From Bacteroidales bacterium (lineage in GTDB: Bacteria > Bacteroidota > Bacteroidia > Bacteroidales > UBA1402): DNA of 64,000 bases. The position numbers and the translations under genes were made by a program. The notes under the pieces were generated by a model that did not search any database, was not told where the DNA came from, and saw only the letters and a list, made by a program, of their open reading frames with translations. The stretch covers positions 62,001 to 126,000 of the forward strand of contig JAFUIP010000014.1 in assembly GCA_017468435.1 (NCBI GenBank). Direction: 5' to 3'. Positions 17,176 through 25,596 of the stretch are shown here, in pieces. Every line of letters starts with the position of its first letter. The first letter of the stretch is position 1.

Positions 17176-18033
17176 TTATTTGCGAATCTTAGCAATAAGG
17201 CCCGTCAACACTTGACCGGGACCGAGTTCGATGAATTCGTCCGCACCATCGGCCAACATATTGTTGACGGTCTGCGTCCAACGCACGGGCGAAGTAAGCT
17301 GAGCCACCAAATTTGCCTTGATTTGCACAGGATCGGTATAAGGCTTGGCATCAACATTCTGATACACAGGACAACGCGGAGCAACAATCTGCGTAGCTTC
17401 TATGGCTTGTGCCAATTCCTGACGAGCAGGTTCCATCAAAGGTGAATGGAAAGCACCTCCCACGGCCAATGGCAAAACGCGCTTGGCACCGGCAGCTTTC
17501 AATTGTTCGGCAGCCAATTCGATACCGGCCTTGGTACCTGAAATAACAATCTGTCCGGGACAATTGTAGTTGGCAGCCACCACCACTTCTTGCGTGATGC
17601 TGTTACAAACATTTTCTACGGTTTCATCGGGCAATGCCAATACGGCCGCCATGGTGGAAGGATTCAGTTCGCAAGCTTTCTGCATGGCCATGGCACGTTT
17701 CGATACCAAAGTAAGTCCGTCTTCGAAGCTCAGAGCGCCGGCAGCCGTGAGGGCAGAAAATTCACCCAGAGAATGTCCGGCCACCATATCGGGCTGAAAA
17801 TCAGCACCCATTGCGATAGCAGACACCACAGAATGAATAAAAACAGCGGGCTGTGTCACTTTGGTTTGTTTCAAATCTTCGGGCGTACCTTCGAACATCA
17901 ACGAAGTGATATCGAAACCAAGAATATCGTTGGCTTTCAGGAACAAATCCTTAGCCAAAGCCGAATTGTCGTACAAATCTTTACCCATTCCTACGAACTG
18001 GGCTCCCTGTCCGGGAAATACAAATGCTTTCAT
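17176..18033 (-). CDS. fabD: Malonyl-CoA:ACP transacylase
   Basis: 285 residues. It transfers malonyl from CoA to acyl carrier protein to feed fatty acid synthesis in the cytoplasm. The oxyanion-loop FPGQGAQFVGMG is at 6-17, the nucleophile Ser88 in GHSLGEFSAL and the catalytic His196 in GAFHSPLM. A product-binding GQVLTGL ends the protein. Length is standard. It is the first gene of a likely two-gene unit with the GH13 amylase. A TACTTTTG -7 box lies at 18102-18109. Confidence 0.96.
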   Translation of the reverse strand: MKAFVFPGQGAQFVGMGKDLYDNSALAKDLFLKANDILGFDITSLMFEGTPEDLKQTKVTQPAVFIHSVVSAIAMGADFQPDMVAGHSLGEFSALTAAGALSFEDGLTLVSKRAMAMQKACELNPSTMAAVLALPDETVENVCNSITQEVVVAANYNCPGQIVISGTKAGIELAAEQLKAAGAKRVLPLAVGGAFHSPLMEPARQELAQAIEATQIVAPRCPVYQNVDAKPYTDPVQIKANLVAQLTSPVRWTQTVNNMLADGADEFIELGPGQVLTGLIAKIRK

Positions 18034-18101
18034 GTTTTCTTCTTTTTAAATCTTTAATTTCCTCTTTTACGATAAAAATGACTTTTATGATAAAATCGGC
18101 G

Positions 18102-18109
18102 CAAAAGTA
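18102..18109 (-). promoter_or_regulatory. Likely -7 box for fabD
   Basis: Complement reads TACTTTTG, a TAnnTTTG match 68 bases upstream of the fabD ATG, within the divergent spacer shared with the GH105 gene. No well-placed TTG is seen. Confidence 0.45.
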
Positions 18110-18161
18110 CAAATTTATTCCTATTTTTACGGCTCAATTGTGATACTAACCATTTGTTCAT

Positions 18162-19475
18162 ATGAAACGTACAGCATTATTAGTTTTGTGTCTGAGCGGC
18201 TTTTTTACGCTTCTCGCTCAAAGTCCCTATTCGCAAAGAATGGCGGAATCTCTTAGTTTACAAACATTTACCAACAACAAACGTCAATCTACATTGAGCA
18301 CGGCCGACTTTAGTTACGTGCCCGGATTGGTAGCAAAAAGTGTGTTGGTTACCTATCAGCAATATCCCGAAAAAGAAGCTTATTGGCAGGCAGTAAAGGC
18401 TTATGCCGACCGTCAGCTCACGGGAAATCCTGCTGCTCCCATCAAGATTCACGACAACGACATCGATGCCATCAACGCCGGTAAAGTTTTCTTCGATCTT
18501 TACAACGTGAGCATGCAGAAGGGCGATACCGAATCGGCCGCCAAGTACAAAGAAGCTGCCACCTACATGTATAATAAGTTGAAAACGGTTCATACTCGTA
18601 TCCAAAAGCCCTTGAACGGCGCCGGATGCTTCATTCACAAAGGTAAATATCCCGATCAGATGTGGTTGGACGGTTTGTACATGGGTGCGGCTTTCTTAGC
18701 TGGTTACGAAGCTACTTTCAACAATGGTGGCGACAAGGCTGCCTGGAGCGATATCGCCTTGCAGTTCAAGACCATCCACAAATACACCTGGGACAAGGAA
18801 AAACAACTCAACTATCATGCTTGGTCGGCCAATCCTGCTGATGCCAACTCTTTCTGGGCCAACGACAGCAAGCCTTTCCTCGGTTGCTCTAAGGAATTCT
18901 GGGCCAGAGGTTGTGGCTGGTATTTTGCCGCTCTCATCGATGTACTGGAAGTAATGCCTCAAAACCACAAGGATTACAAACATTTGCTGAAAATCTATCG
19001 CGAGGTGGCTGCCGGCTTGGCCAAATGGCAACACGAAAGCGGTAGCTGGTTCCAATTGCTCCAATACGACGAAACTACCACCGGCAACGGAGAAGGCGAT
19101 TTGGCTAGCAACGGCAAGAAATACAATGTCGGCTACAAGCCTAATTATCTGGAATCTTCTGCATCGGGCATGTTCACCTACGCTTACCTGAAGGGAATCC
19201 GCCTGGGCTTGCTCGACAAGGAAACTTACTTGCCCATCGCCAAGAAGGCTTATCAGGGAATGCTCGACAATTTCATCACCGAAAATCCTGACGGCAGCAT
19301 CAACATCATCCAAAGTTGCGCATCTGCCGGCCTTGGCCCTGCCAGCGATTTGAGCCGTACAGGTACCATCAATTATTATCTTTGCGGTAAAGACACCGGC
19401 ATTACTCAAAACGAAGGAAAAGCCATCGGCTCGTTCACACTTGCTTCTTGTGAATGGGAACGTTTGCAGAAATAA
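18162..19475 (+). CDS. Family GH105 unsaturated rhamnogalacturonyl/glucuronyl hydrolase
   Basis: 437 residues with a signal peptide (MKRTALLVLCLSGFFTLLAQ), so periplasmic. The rest is an (alpha/alpha)6 barrel of the GH88/GH105 superfamily. These enzymes remove the unsaturated uronic acid left by polysaccharide lyases from rhamnogalacturonan or other acidic glycans. Recognisable are the YPDQMWLDGLYMG segment, holding an Asp expected in the active site, WARGCGWYFAAL, and the C-terminal blocks YLESSASGMFTYAYLKG and GTINYYLCGKD. It lies near GH43-like and GH106-like genes, fitting a pectin side-chain degradation set. Its last bases contain the promoter for the following tRNA-Arg. Confidence 0.9.
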   Translation: MKRTALLVLCLSGFFTLLAQSPYSQRMAESLSLQTFTNNKRQSTLSTADFSYVPGLVAKSVLVTYQQYPEKEAYWQAVKAYADRQLTGNPAAPIKIHDNDIDAINAGKVFFDLYNVSMQKGDTESAAKYKEAATYMYNKLKTVHTRIQKPLNGAGCFIHKGKYPDQMWLDGLYMGAAFLAGYEATFNNGGDKAAWSDIALQFKTIHKYTWDKEKQLNYHAWSANPADANSFWANDSKPFLGCSKEFWARGCGWYFAALIDVLEVMPQNHKDYKHLLKIYREVAAGLAKWQHESGSWFQLLQYDETTTGNGEGDLASNGKKYNVGYKPNYLESSASGMFTYAYLKGIRLGLLDKETYLPIAKKAYQGMLDNFITENPDGSINIIQSCASAGLGPASDLSRTGTINYYLCGKDTGITQNEGKAIGSFTLASCEWERLQK

Positions 19476-19495
19476 AAAAATATATCTACCTTTGC
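19465..19495 (+). promoter_or_regulatory. Promoter of tRNA-Arg
   Basis: TTG at 19465-19467, exactly 20 bases, then TACCTTTG at 19488-19495: both boxes match. The -33 box lies inside the last codons of the GH105 gene. Confidence 0.75.
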
Positions 19496-19523
19496 GCCCG
19501 CAAATAGCAAAATGCAAAGGTAT

Positions 19524-19597
19524 GGACCGGTAGCTCAGCTGGATAGAGCAACAGCCTTCTAAGCTGTAGGTCTTGGGTTCGAATCCCAACCGGTTCA
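19524..19597 (+). tRNA. tRNA-Arg (anticodon UCU)
   Basis: A 74-base cloverleaf. The acceptor is GGACCGG with CCGGTTC (one G-T pair). The D-arm is GCTCAGCTGGATAGAGC. The anticodon stem ACAGC/GCTGT has loop CTTCTAA, giving TCT. The T-arm is TTGGGTTCGAATCCCAA. CCA is not encoded. It reads AGA/AGG codons. Confidence 0.96.
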
Positions 19598-19662
19598 CGT
19601 AAAGAGTGTGTGAGAACGCACTCTTTTGTTTTCTTAACTATTAATCTTACCATTAAAACACA

Positions 19663-20562
19663 ATGAAAAAAATTGATTATTTCGAATTATCCACATTCAT
19701 AGAAGAATTGATGGATAAAAAAGAGTCCGCTGAAATTGAATTTAAGTCTGCTTCAGGAGGTTTTCCTAAATCTTTTTGGGAAACATATTCTTCATTCGCA
19801 AATTCCAATGGAGGGGCCATTGTTCTAGGAATAAAAGAAAAAAACGGAATTTAAATGTTTATGATGTTTGGCAAAGCAGAAAAGGCTGGTAGTGGCGCAG
19901 ATAAGATTGTATCCGGATGGAAAAGGACCAACTGGGGCGCACCCAATCTCGAAGAAAAAACCAGACCAGACAAAGTCGTTCTGAGAATGCCTCTTACATC
20001 CATTTTAGATGAACGAATACAAGAAGAATTAGTCACACTTTTTGGCCAGCAGGTACTTCACTTAGAGCACAATAAGTTTCTCACATTAGCATTAACTTTG
20101 ACAGAGGGATTGGTGTCCAACGATCGCTTAAGATATACGCTAAACCTTCATAAACATGATATTACAAAGATGCTCAAGGAATTATGTACCGAGGGCTATC
20201 TCTCGTCTGATGGCATAGGAAGAGGCACCACATATCAACTAAATCTTACCAGCTCAGAGTCAAACCTTACCAGCTCAGAGTCAAACCTTACCAGCTCAGA
20301 GTCAAACCTTACCAGCTCAGAACCAAACCAAAACCGATTATTCACAAAAAGAAAGTATACGCGCTCAGAATTGCACGAGATCATTCTTCATTGTACACAG
20401 GAATGGAAATCCTTGGAACAGATTGCACATGAGATTAACCGCAATACTCAGTATCTAAAAGGAGAAGTGATACCTCAAATGTTGAGCAAAGGCCTTTTGC
20501 AAAGGGAGTTCCCTATCCCAAACCACCCAGCACAAAGATATAAAAGGAATGATGATGATTAG
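19663..20562 (+). pseudogene. Internally deleted AlbA_2 (Schlafen-type) ATP-binding regulator
   Basis: Two neighbouring frames together look like the ends of one gene. The first (19663-19854, 63 codons) is the start of an AlbA_2 domain: ESAEIEFKSASGGFPKSFWE, FANSNGGAIVLGIKEKNG. It stops at TAA and the second (19855-20562, 235 codons) begins with the next base. That one opens with MFGKAEKAGSGADKIVSGW, the conserved tail of the GHKL-like HATPase_c_4 domain of the same family, and continues with a winged-helix region and a C-terminal HTH-like part. The rest of the AlbA_2 fold and most of the ATPase domain, normally 200 or more residues, are missing. I read this as an internal deletion. The second part might still be expressed. 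It lies right behind tRNA-Arg. Confidence 0.75.
20245..20328 (+). repeat. Four tandem copies of a 21-bp repeat inside the deleted regulator
   Basis: CTTACCAGCTCAGAGTCAAAC is repeated four times head to tail (the last copy with two changes), encoding four LTSSESN heptads between the winged-helix and the C-terminal part. Unit length is a multiple of three, so copy-number change keeps the frame. Confidence 0.95.
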
Positions 20563-20609
20563 ATTAGTCTAATTTGTCGTATATTCGTGCACTCGTTTAT
20601 TATCATCTT

Positions 20610-22217
20610 ATGAAAATACATTCAATCATTATTCTTTTTTGTTCGTTCATTATAAAAATTTCTGCGCAAAACACTGCGACGGGAGGTATCATTACTAACG
20701 ATTGTTTTTGGAATACGGTGGAGGGAAAGCCCATTTACAGCCAAGGAGGCGGCATTTTCAAATTCAAAGACGCGGACACAGGACAGGAAGCATATTACTG
20801 GTACGGAGCACATTACAAAGAAGCCGAATTATATCGCGAAGATCCTTCCCTGACGCAGCCCCGCAACAATTTGGTGGGTGTGTCTTGTTATCGTTCCACC
20901 GACCTTGTGCACTGGCAAGACATGGGACATATCATCACGGCCAAGGAGATTGCAGAAGATAAGCCTTGGGTAGGATGGTTCGGACGAATGGGAGTGGCCT
21001 ATGTAGATGAATGTGAGCAATATGCATTGTTTGCCCAGCATAATAATTCGGTATTCATCGCCCTTTCCGATAGTCCCACGGGGCCCTTCAAAGTACACAA
21101 ACGCATCGACATGAAGCCAATTATCGGCACGTCCAACACCGGTGACCAGACTGTTTTCACCGATGAAGACAGCGGCAAGGATTACCTTATTTATTCGTAC
21201 GGAAGAGGCCGCCACATCGCCTACGTATCTGAAATAGGTTTGCTGGAAGATGGCAGCATCGGGTTGAAAAATTGCGTGCAAGTATATAAAGGTTCCGGCC
21301 GCGAAGGCAATTGCATGTTCAAGTATAAAGGTAGATATTACCTCTGTGCATCAAACCTTTACGGATGGGATTCATCGTTTGCGTATTACTTGGTGAGCGA
21401 CGATATTTACGGACCATACCAGCCACTCAACAATATGCGCATCATGGCCGGCTGCGAAAAAGATTACGCACATGTGACGCAGACCGGATTTTTCTACACC
21501 CTGCGCGGAAGCAAAGAAGAGACCGTCATTTATTGCGGCGATCGTTGGGCAGATTTTGCCGGAAATGGCTTAGGCTACAATCAATGGTTCCCCTTGTCTT
21601 TTACGGAAGATTCGCTCGGCGTGGCACAACCCTATTTCAACTCGCTGTCGCAGTGGACTTTGAATAGCAAGACGGGCGAATGGAAAGTGGGCAAAGGCAA
21701 CAACTACATCCTGAACGGAAGCTTCGAAGCCGACCGCCGACGCATTCCCAATCCGGTGAAGCCACGTCAGGAATATCTCTTGGGATGGGACACGGAAGTG
21801 ATTGAAGGAAACGCTGTTAGCTTGGACAATCCGCATTCGCCCAAGTTAAATTACGAAAACACTCAGGCCGACCGTCAAGTGGTGATTGGCGAGAAATCGC
21901 TTTGCATCAGCGACAGTGTTGATTTCGAACGCACTGTAAGCCAGACGATTGAATCGACCGAATTTGTTGCATTGCCCGATGGACGCTATATGCTCAGTTT
22001 TTATTTTCGCGAAAACGGCCTGTTTGAAACCTTGGATGTCGTGGTAAATTCAGGCAAGAAGCTGCATTTGGCAAAGGCTAAAACCGGAGACCAATGGCAA
22101 AAAGCATCGATGAAGGTGCGTATCAAGGGCGGCCAGGCGCAAGTGAAGTTCCACGCAAAAGGTAAAGCCTTGGCACAATGTCTCATAGACGATGTTTCTT
22201 TGGTACGAATCGATTGA
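20610..22217 (+). CDS. GH43-like secreted glycosidase with C-terminal carbohydrate-binding-type domain
   Basis: 535 residues from the ATG at 20610, chosen because MKIHSIIILFCSFIIKISAQ is a good signal peptide; an in-frame ATG at 20574 adds 12 residues. The catalytic five-bladed propeller spans about 25-355 and shows the family signs ACYWYGAHYKE-like YYWYGAHYKE, SCYRSTDLVHWQDMG, GDQTVFTDEDSGKDYLIYS, SREGNCMFKYKGRYYL-like GREGNCMFKYKGRYYL, and CGDRWADFAGNGLGYNQW. This pattern is closest to the galactan- or arabinogalactan-acting GH43 subfamilies, though specificity is not provable here. Residues about 365-535 look like a galactose-binding jelly-roll (ILNGSFEADRR, YMLSFYFRENG, QVKFHAKGKALAQCLIDDVSL). 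Convergent with the GH106-like gene, four bases apart. Confidence 0.8.
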   Translation: MKIHSIIILFCSFIIKISAQNTATGGIITNDCFWNTVEGKPIYSQGGGIFKFKDADTGQEAYYWYGAHYKEAELYREDPSLTQPRNNLVGVSCYRSTDLVHWQDMGHIITAKEIAEDKPWVGWFGRMGVAYVDECEQYALFAQHNNSVFIALSDSPTGPFKVHKRIDMKPIIGTSNTGDQTVFTDEDSGKDYLIYSYGRGRHIAYVSEIGLLEDGSIGLKNCVQVYKGSGREGNCMFKYKGRYYLCASNLYGWDSSFAYYLVSDDIYGPYQPLNNMRIMAGCEKDYAHVTQTGFFYTLRGSKEETVIYCGDRWADFAGNGLGYNQWFPLSFTEDSLGVAQPYFNSLSQWTLNSKTGEWKVGKGNNYILNGSFEADRRRIPNPVKPRQEYLLGWDTEVIEGNAVSLDNPHSPKLNYENTQADRQVVIGEKSLCISDSVDFERTVSQTIESTEFVALPDGRYMLSFYFRENGLFETLDVVVNSGKKLHLAKAKTGDQWQKASMKVRIKGGQAQVKFHAKGKALAQCLIDDVSLVRID

Positions 22218-22221
22218 AAAA

Positions 22222-25200
22222 TCAGCGAAAAATCAACTCGACAGCGTCGGTGATGCCGGCCGGAAGCAGGGCGTCGCCTGGTTTTACAATGGGAGTTGTC
22301 GCAAAAGTAACTCGCTCGTCTTCAGGAAGATCTAAATCGCCAATCATGCGGTTGCTGAGTTGATTAGCAACCTGAATTTCGAAAGCGTTCTGACCTTCTT
22401 GCAGATAATCTGTCACATCGATTTCCCAAGGCGAACACCAAATAGCACCGGCAACTTGGCCATTGATACGCAACGATGCTGCCGCATGCAAACCCGACAA
22501 GCGAAGGAAGACGCGCCTATTCTCGGTGGTTTTTGCAAAATCGAAAACGCGATGATAAATGGCTCGGCCAGAATGATATTTCAATCGATCGTCGTCCAAA
22601 AGTGTCCAGTCGCAAAGCTCGGGCATCAAGAGCGAAAGTGTATCCTTCGCCAACAAAAAGTCAACTTGCCAATCGTCGTTTATCGCGATGACGCTATCTG
22701 AATAATTATCAGAACGATACAAAGAAGCTAAAGGCATAGTATCGGGATGTCGCAGCACGATAAAACCAGCCTCATCGGGAGCTATATTCAAGTGTATTTG
22801 CAGATTGCCATCCTCATTTTCAGACGATGGCAAACGATATCGTTGAGCATCCAAGGGATTCCAAAATTCCGCCACTTTTCCCTGCGAATCGCGAAATACC
22901 AGCTCTTGCGAAAAGGCTTCGGCACTATGATTGCTGAAGAAATAAATGTCGAAATCCTTGCGAGCATTCGAGCCAGAAGCCAAAGCGCGAGCATTCGAAC
23001 CGAAAGCCAAAGCGCGAGATACCATGGTGCCGGCTGCTTCTACGCGTCGATGTGCAAAGAAGAGACGATTTTCGGGAAGATTGGCCGAACGAAAACGGAC
23101 ATCGGGCTGAAGGCCAATGGAATCCAAGAAACTTTGCAAGGCAAAATCGCCGGCAACACGCGCATCATAAACATGCAAGCCAGAAGCTTTCAGCTGAGCC
23201 AATTTCCCCTCGGCCTCAGCACTGAGCGAGGCCAGACGTTCCACCACCAACACCGAATACGACATTCCGGCAGCTGCCTGCAAACGTCCATCACGAGCCG
23301 AAAGAAGGCGCAACAAAGCATCGTCGGTGCAAACATCCCAATCGTAACCCTCTGGAATAGAAGGCAAACGATGCGAAAGAATCTTGTTCGGAACATCACT
23401 GCCCAAGTAAATGCACAAATCGACTACCGGCCGTCCCTGGCGCATCAAGTAAGCACAGCGCGCCTGGTAATCCCAAAAACCATTGCTCAAAGGCCACATG
23501 CTGTTGTTGCGATTCAGGCAGTACTCGCGTCCGTTGGCCGTATTTCCCGGCACTTTGTCCAACCAAGGCTGATAAGCGCTGGCGCAAACCACCAATTCAT
23601 TCAAATGAAAAGCAAAGGCATAATCGGCCAAGGTTTTCAGATAAGACAATGATTGTGAATATTTTGCATCCGTGAAAGCCTCGGCCGAAGCAATCTGCTT
23701 GCCATAAAGATGCGCCGAAGAAGAAGCCTCCTTGATATCGTAACATCCATGCTGATGCTTGGCCCAGAATTCACCCTGCGGACGACGCACACTGCCCTTG
23801 GCCGCAATATTGTCGCAAATCATGTGCTGCGCATTGCCCATGGCCTGAGCCGTCAGACGAACACCCGCCGCAGCCGCCATAGAATCGAGCACCGCAAAAT
23901 ACCGACGATTGACCAAGTGCGCCAAAGTCTGACGATGATGAAAAAGCACTTCCTCGCTTTTTTCCTTGGAATCGACCACAAATCCCAACAAAACAGGCAA
24001 ATAATCTTCCACGCTATACGCGTGCAAGGCTTCGAATTCTTGCGGATAATGATGCGTCCAGTTCTGGCTTCCCACCTCGTGACTGTCCATGGCCACGCCC
24101 AGCGGCTTCAAACCCAAAGCCGACAAAGAATCGATGATGACCTGCGCAAAACTGTTCCATTGCAAAATGGCCGCCTCTGCCATCAACTTATCGCATTCCA
24201 AGCCCATCTGTCCGGGACGACCGTGTTTGGTTTTCGCCTTGGTCGAGGTCTGAGCCACTCGCAACACCATCCAATGACGACCATCGTCGGGAGCCGTCCA
24301 AGTGAAACGACCATCAGCCTGCAAGCAAGCGCTCACATCGATAATATCCTCAGAATGAATCAGTTCGTCATCACCATAAACAGGCGTCGCGTTAGCAGCG
24401 ATATACTCACTTTGCAGGCCCGAACGACTTTGCCAGGTTTCCGTCATGGCTTTGTCGCTGAGTGTCACTTTACGCAGATCCAAGGCACGATGCTTGCCGG
24501 GCACATCCCAATCGCGCAGATTCAGACGAAAATAACGCGCCGTCACAGCCGGAAATGAAATGGTTTTCTCCCGATAATGCAGACGATAAAGCGTTGGCAG
24601 ACTGCAAACTGTGTGATAATGCACGCCATCGGAAGAGGCTTCCAGCGTGCCGAAAGGAGGATACGCCACAAAACCATCGCCGTAGAATTCGTCGGAAGGC
24701 GGACCTGGCCAGTTCATGCAAAGCGTCGGATGCTTGGAGCCGTTATATTCGTTATAGGTAATGGCCCGCGCAGTGAAATCCTCGCCAAAATCGTACACCA
24801 ATTGACTGGGTTTATCAAAACGCGTGCGCTCGGCAACAAGCACTTTTTCTTGCCATTGCAAAGCCTTCGGCAAAGGGAAAGCCAGAGTCTTCACTTCCCA
24901 AAATTCATCGGTAGCGGGCGCTGGGAAAATATCGTCGTAACGTTCTCCGGGAGAGAGTTTCAACTCGCTGTAACATAAGCGTTTCATGCTCATTTCCTTC
25001 GTTATCCACGGGCCGCCTGCCACATATCCGTTAGACAGACTTATTTCGAAACTCAGCCCCAAACGTTTGGCTTCGGAAGCCGAAAAAATGAGCGCATCCC
25101 ACCAAGCATCGGAAAAAACCGAGTCGGCATCGAGAGCCTTGCCATGCACCTGATCGTAGTAGACAACGCCGCCTACACCGGCTTGCTTGAAAGCTTCCAA

Positions 25201-25401
25201 ATCGGCCGTGATGCCTTGGCGCGTGGTAGGCGTTTCTCCATGAAACCACCAGACTTTGGTGCGCGTACTGTCGGGCACATCTCGAAATTCGGCATACACA
25301 TCGTCTACACCGGGGCGGGAAGGCTGACAAGCGCAGAACAAAAGACTCAAAACAAAAGAAATCAACAAGCCTATCTCACTGATTCTAATATACTTACTCA
25401 T
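22222..25401 (-). CDS. GH106-like (alpha-L-rhamnosidase type) lipoprotein
   Basis: 1059 residues. The frame stays open far upstream across panE, but the real start is the ATG at 25401, giving MSKYIRISEIGLLISFVLSL with a lipobox ending at Cys25. VWWFHGETPTTRQGITADLE followed by FKQAGVGGVVYYDQVHG is the hallmark N-terminus of the large GH106-type rhamnosidases. A long (beta/alpha)8 region follows. The C-terminus holds a sugar-binding jelly-roll like that of GH2 enzymes (RLSGLHAAASLRINGQVAG, WCSPWEIDVTDYLQEGQNAF). A surface or periplasmic enzyme, probably removing rhamnose from pectic rhamnogalacturonan together with the nearby GH105 and GH43 enzymes. A 27-bp in-frame duplication lies at 22964-23017. 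A possible -7 box, TAATTTTG, is at 25449-25456. Confidence 0.82.
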   Translation of the reverse strand: MSKYIRISEIGLLISFVLSLLFCACQPSRPGVDDVYAEFRDVPDSTRTKVWWFHGETPTTRQGITADLEAFKQAGVGGVVYYDQVHGKALDADSVFSDAWWDALIFSASEAKRLGLSFEISLSNGYVAGGPWITKEMSMKRLCYSELKLSPGERYDDIFPAPATDEFWEVKTLAFPLPKALQWQEKVLVAERTRFDKPSQLVYDFGEDFTARAITYNEYNGSKHPTLCMNWPGPPSDEFYGDGFVAYPPFGTLEASSDGVHYHTVCSLPTLYRLHYREKTISFPAVTARYFRLNLRDWDVPGKHRALDLRKVTLSDKAMTETWQSRSGLQSEYIAANATPVYGDDELIHSEDIIDVSACLQADGRFTWTAPDDGRHWMVLRVAQTSTKAKTKHGRPGQMGLECDKLMAEAAILQWNSFAQVIIDSLSALGLKPLGVAMDSHEVGSQNWTHHYPQEFEALHAYSVEDYLPVLLGFVVDSKEKSEEVLFHHRQTLAHLVNRRYFAVLDSMAAAAGVRLTAQAMGNAQHMICDNIAAKGSVRRPQGEFWAKHQHGCYDIKEASSSAHLYGKQIASAEAFTDAKYSQSLSYLKTLADYAFAFHLNELVVCASAYQPWLDKVPGNTANGREYCLNRNNSMWPLSNGFWDYQARCAYLMRQGRPVVDLCIYLGSDVPNKILSHRLPSIPEGYDWDVCTDDALLRLLSARDGRLQAAAGMSYSVLVVERLASLSAEAEGKLAQLKASGLHVYDARVAGDFALQSFLDSIGLQPDVRFRSANLPENRLFFAHRRVEAAGTMVSRALAFGSNARALASGSNARKDFDIYFFSNHSAEAFSQELVFRDSQGKVAEFWNPLDAQRYRLPSSENEDGNLQIHLNIAPDEAGFIVLRHPDTMPLASLYRSDNYSDSVIAINDDWQVDFLLAKDTLSLLMPELCDWTLLDDDRLKYHSGRAIYHRVFDFAKTTENRRVFLRLSGLHAAASLRINGQVAGAIWCSPWEIDVTDYLQEGQNAFEIQVANQLSNRMIGDLDLPEDERVTFATTPIVKPGDALLPAGITDAVELIFR
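22964..23017 (-). repeat. 27-bp tandem duplication inside the GH106-like gene
   Basis: Two adjacent 27-base units (22964-22990 and 22991-23017) differ at three positions and encode RALASGSNA and RALAFGSNA in tandem. The insertion keeps the frame and sits in a probable surface loop. Confidence 0.85.
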
Positions 25402-25510
25402 AAAAATACTATTTCTTGGTTTTTCGTAAACATATCCGCGGTTTGCCACAAAATTACGCTTTCTGATGTTTTGTTTGTCTGCTATCGTCAAAAAAATTAC
25501 TTTTGAAGCC

Positions 25511-25582
25511 GGAAACATTATAGGAAACATTATAGGAAACACTATAGGAAACATTATAAGAAACAACATAGAAAACAATATC
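25511..25582 (+). repeat. 12-bp tandem repeats upstream of panE
   Basis: Six consecutive 12-base units, GGAAACATTATA in the first, second and fourth, with increasingly changed copies (third, fifth, sixth), end 14 bases before the panE ATG. They fill the right half of the 195-base spacer between panE and the divergent GH106-like gene; no panE promoter boxes were recognised there. Confidence 0.92.
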
Positions 25583-25596
25583 GAAAACAAATAATC

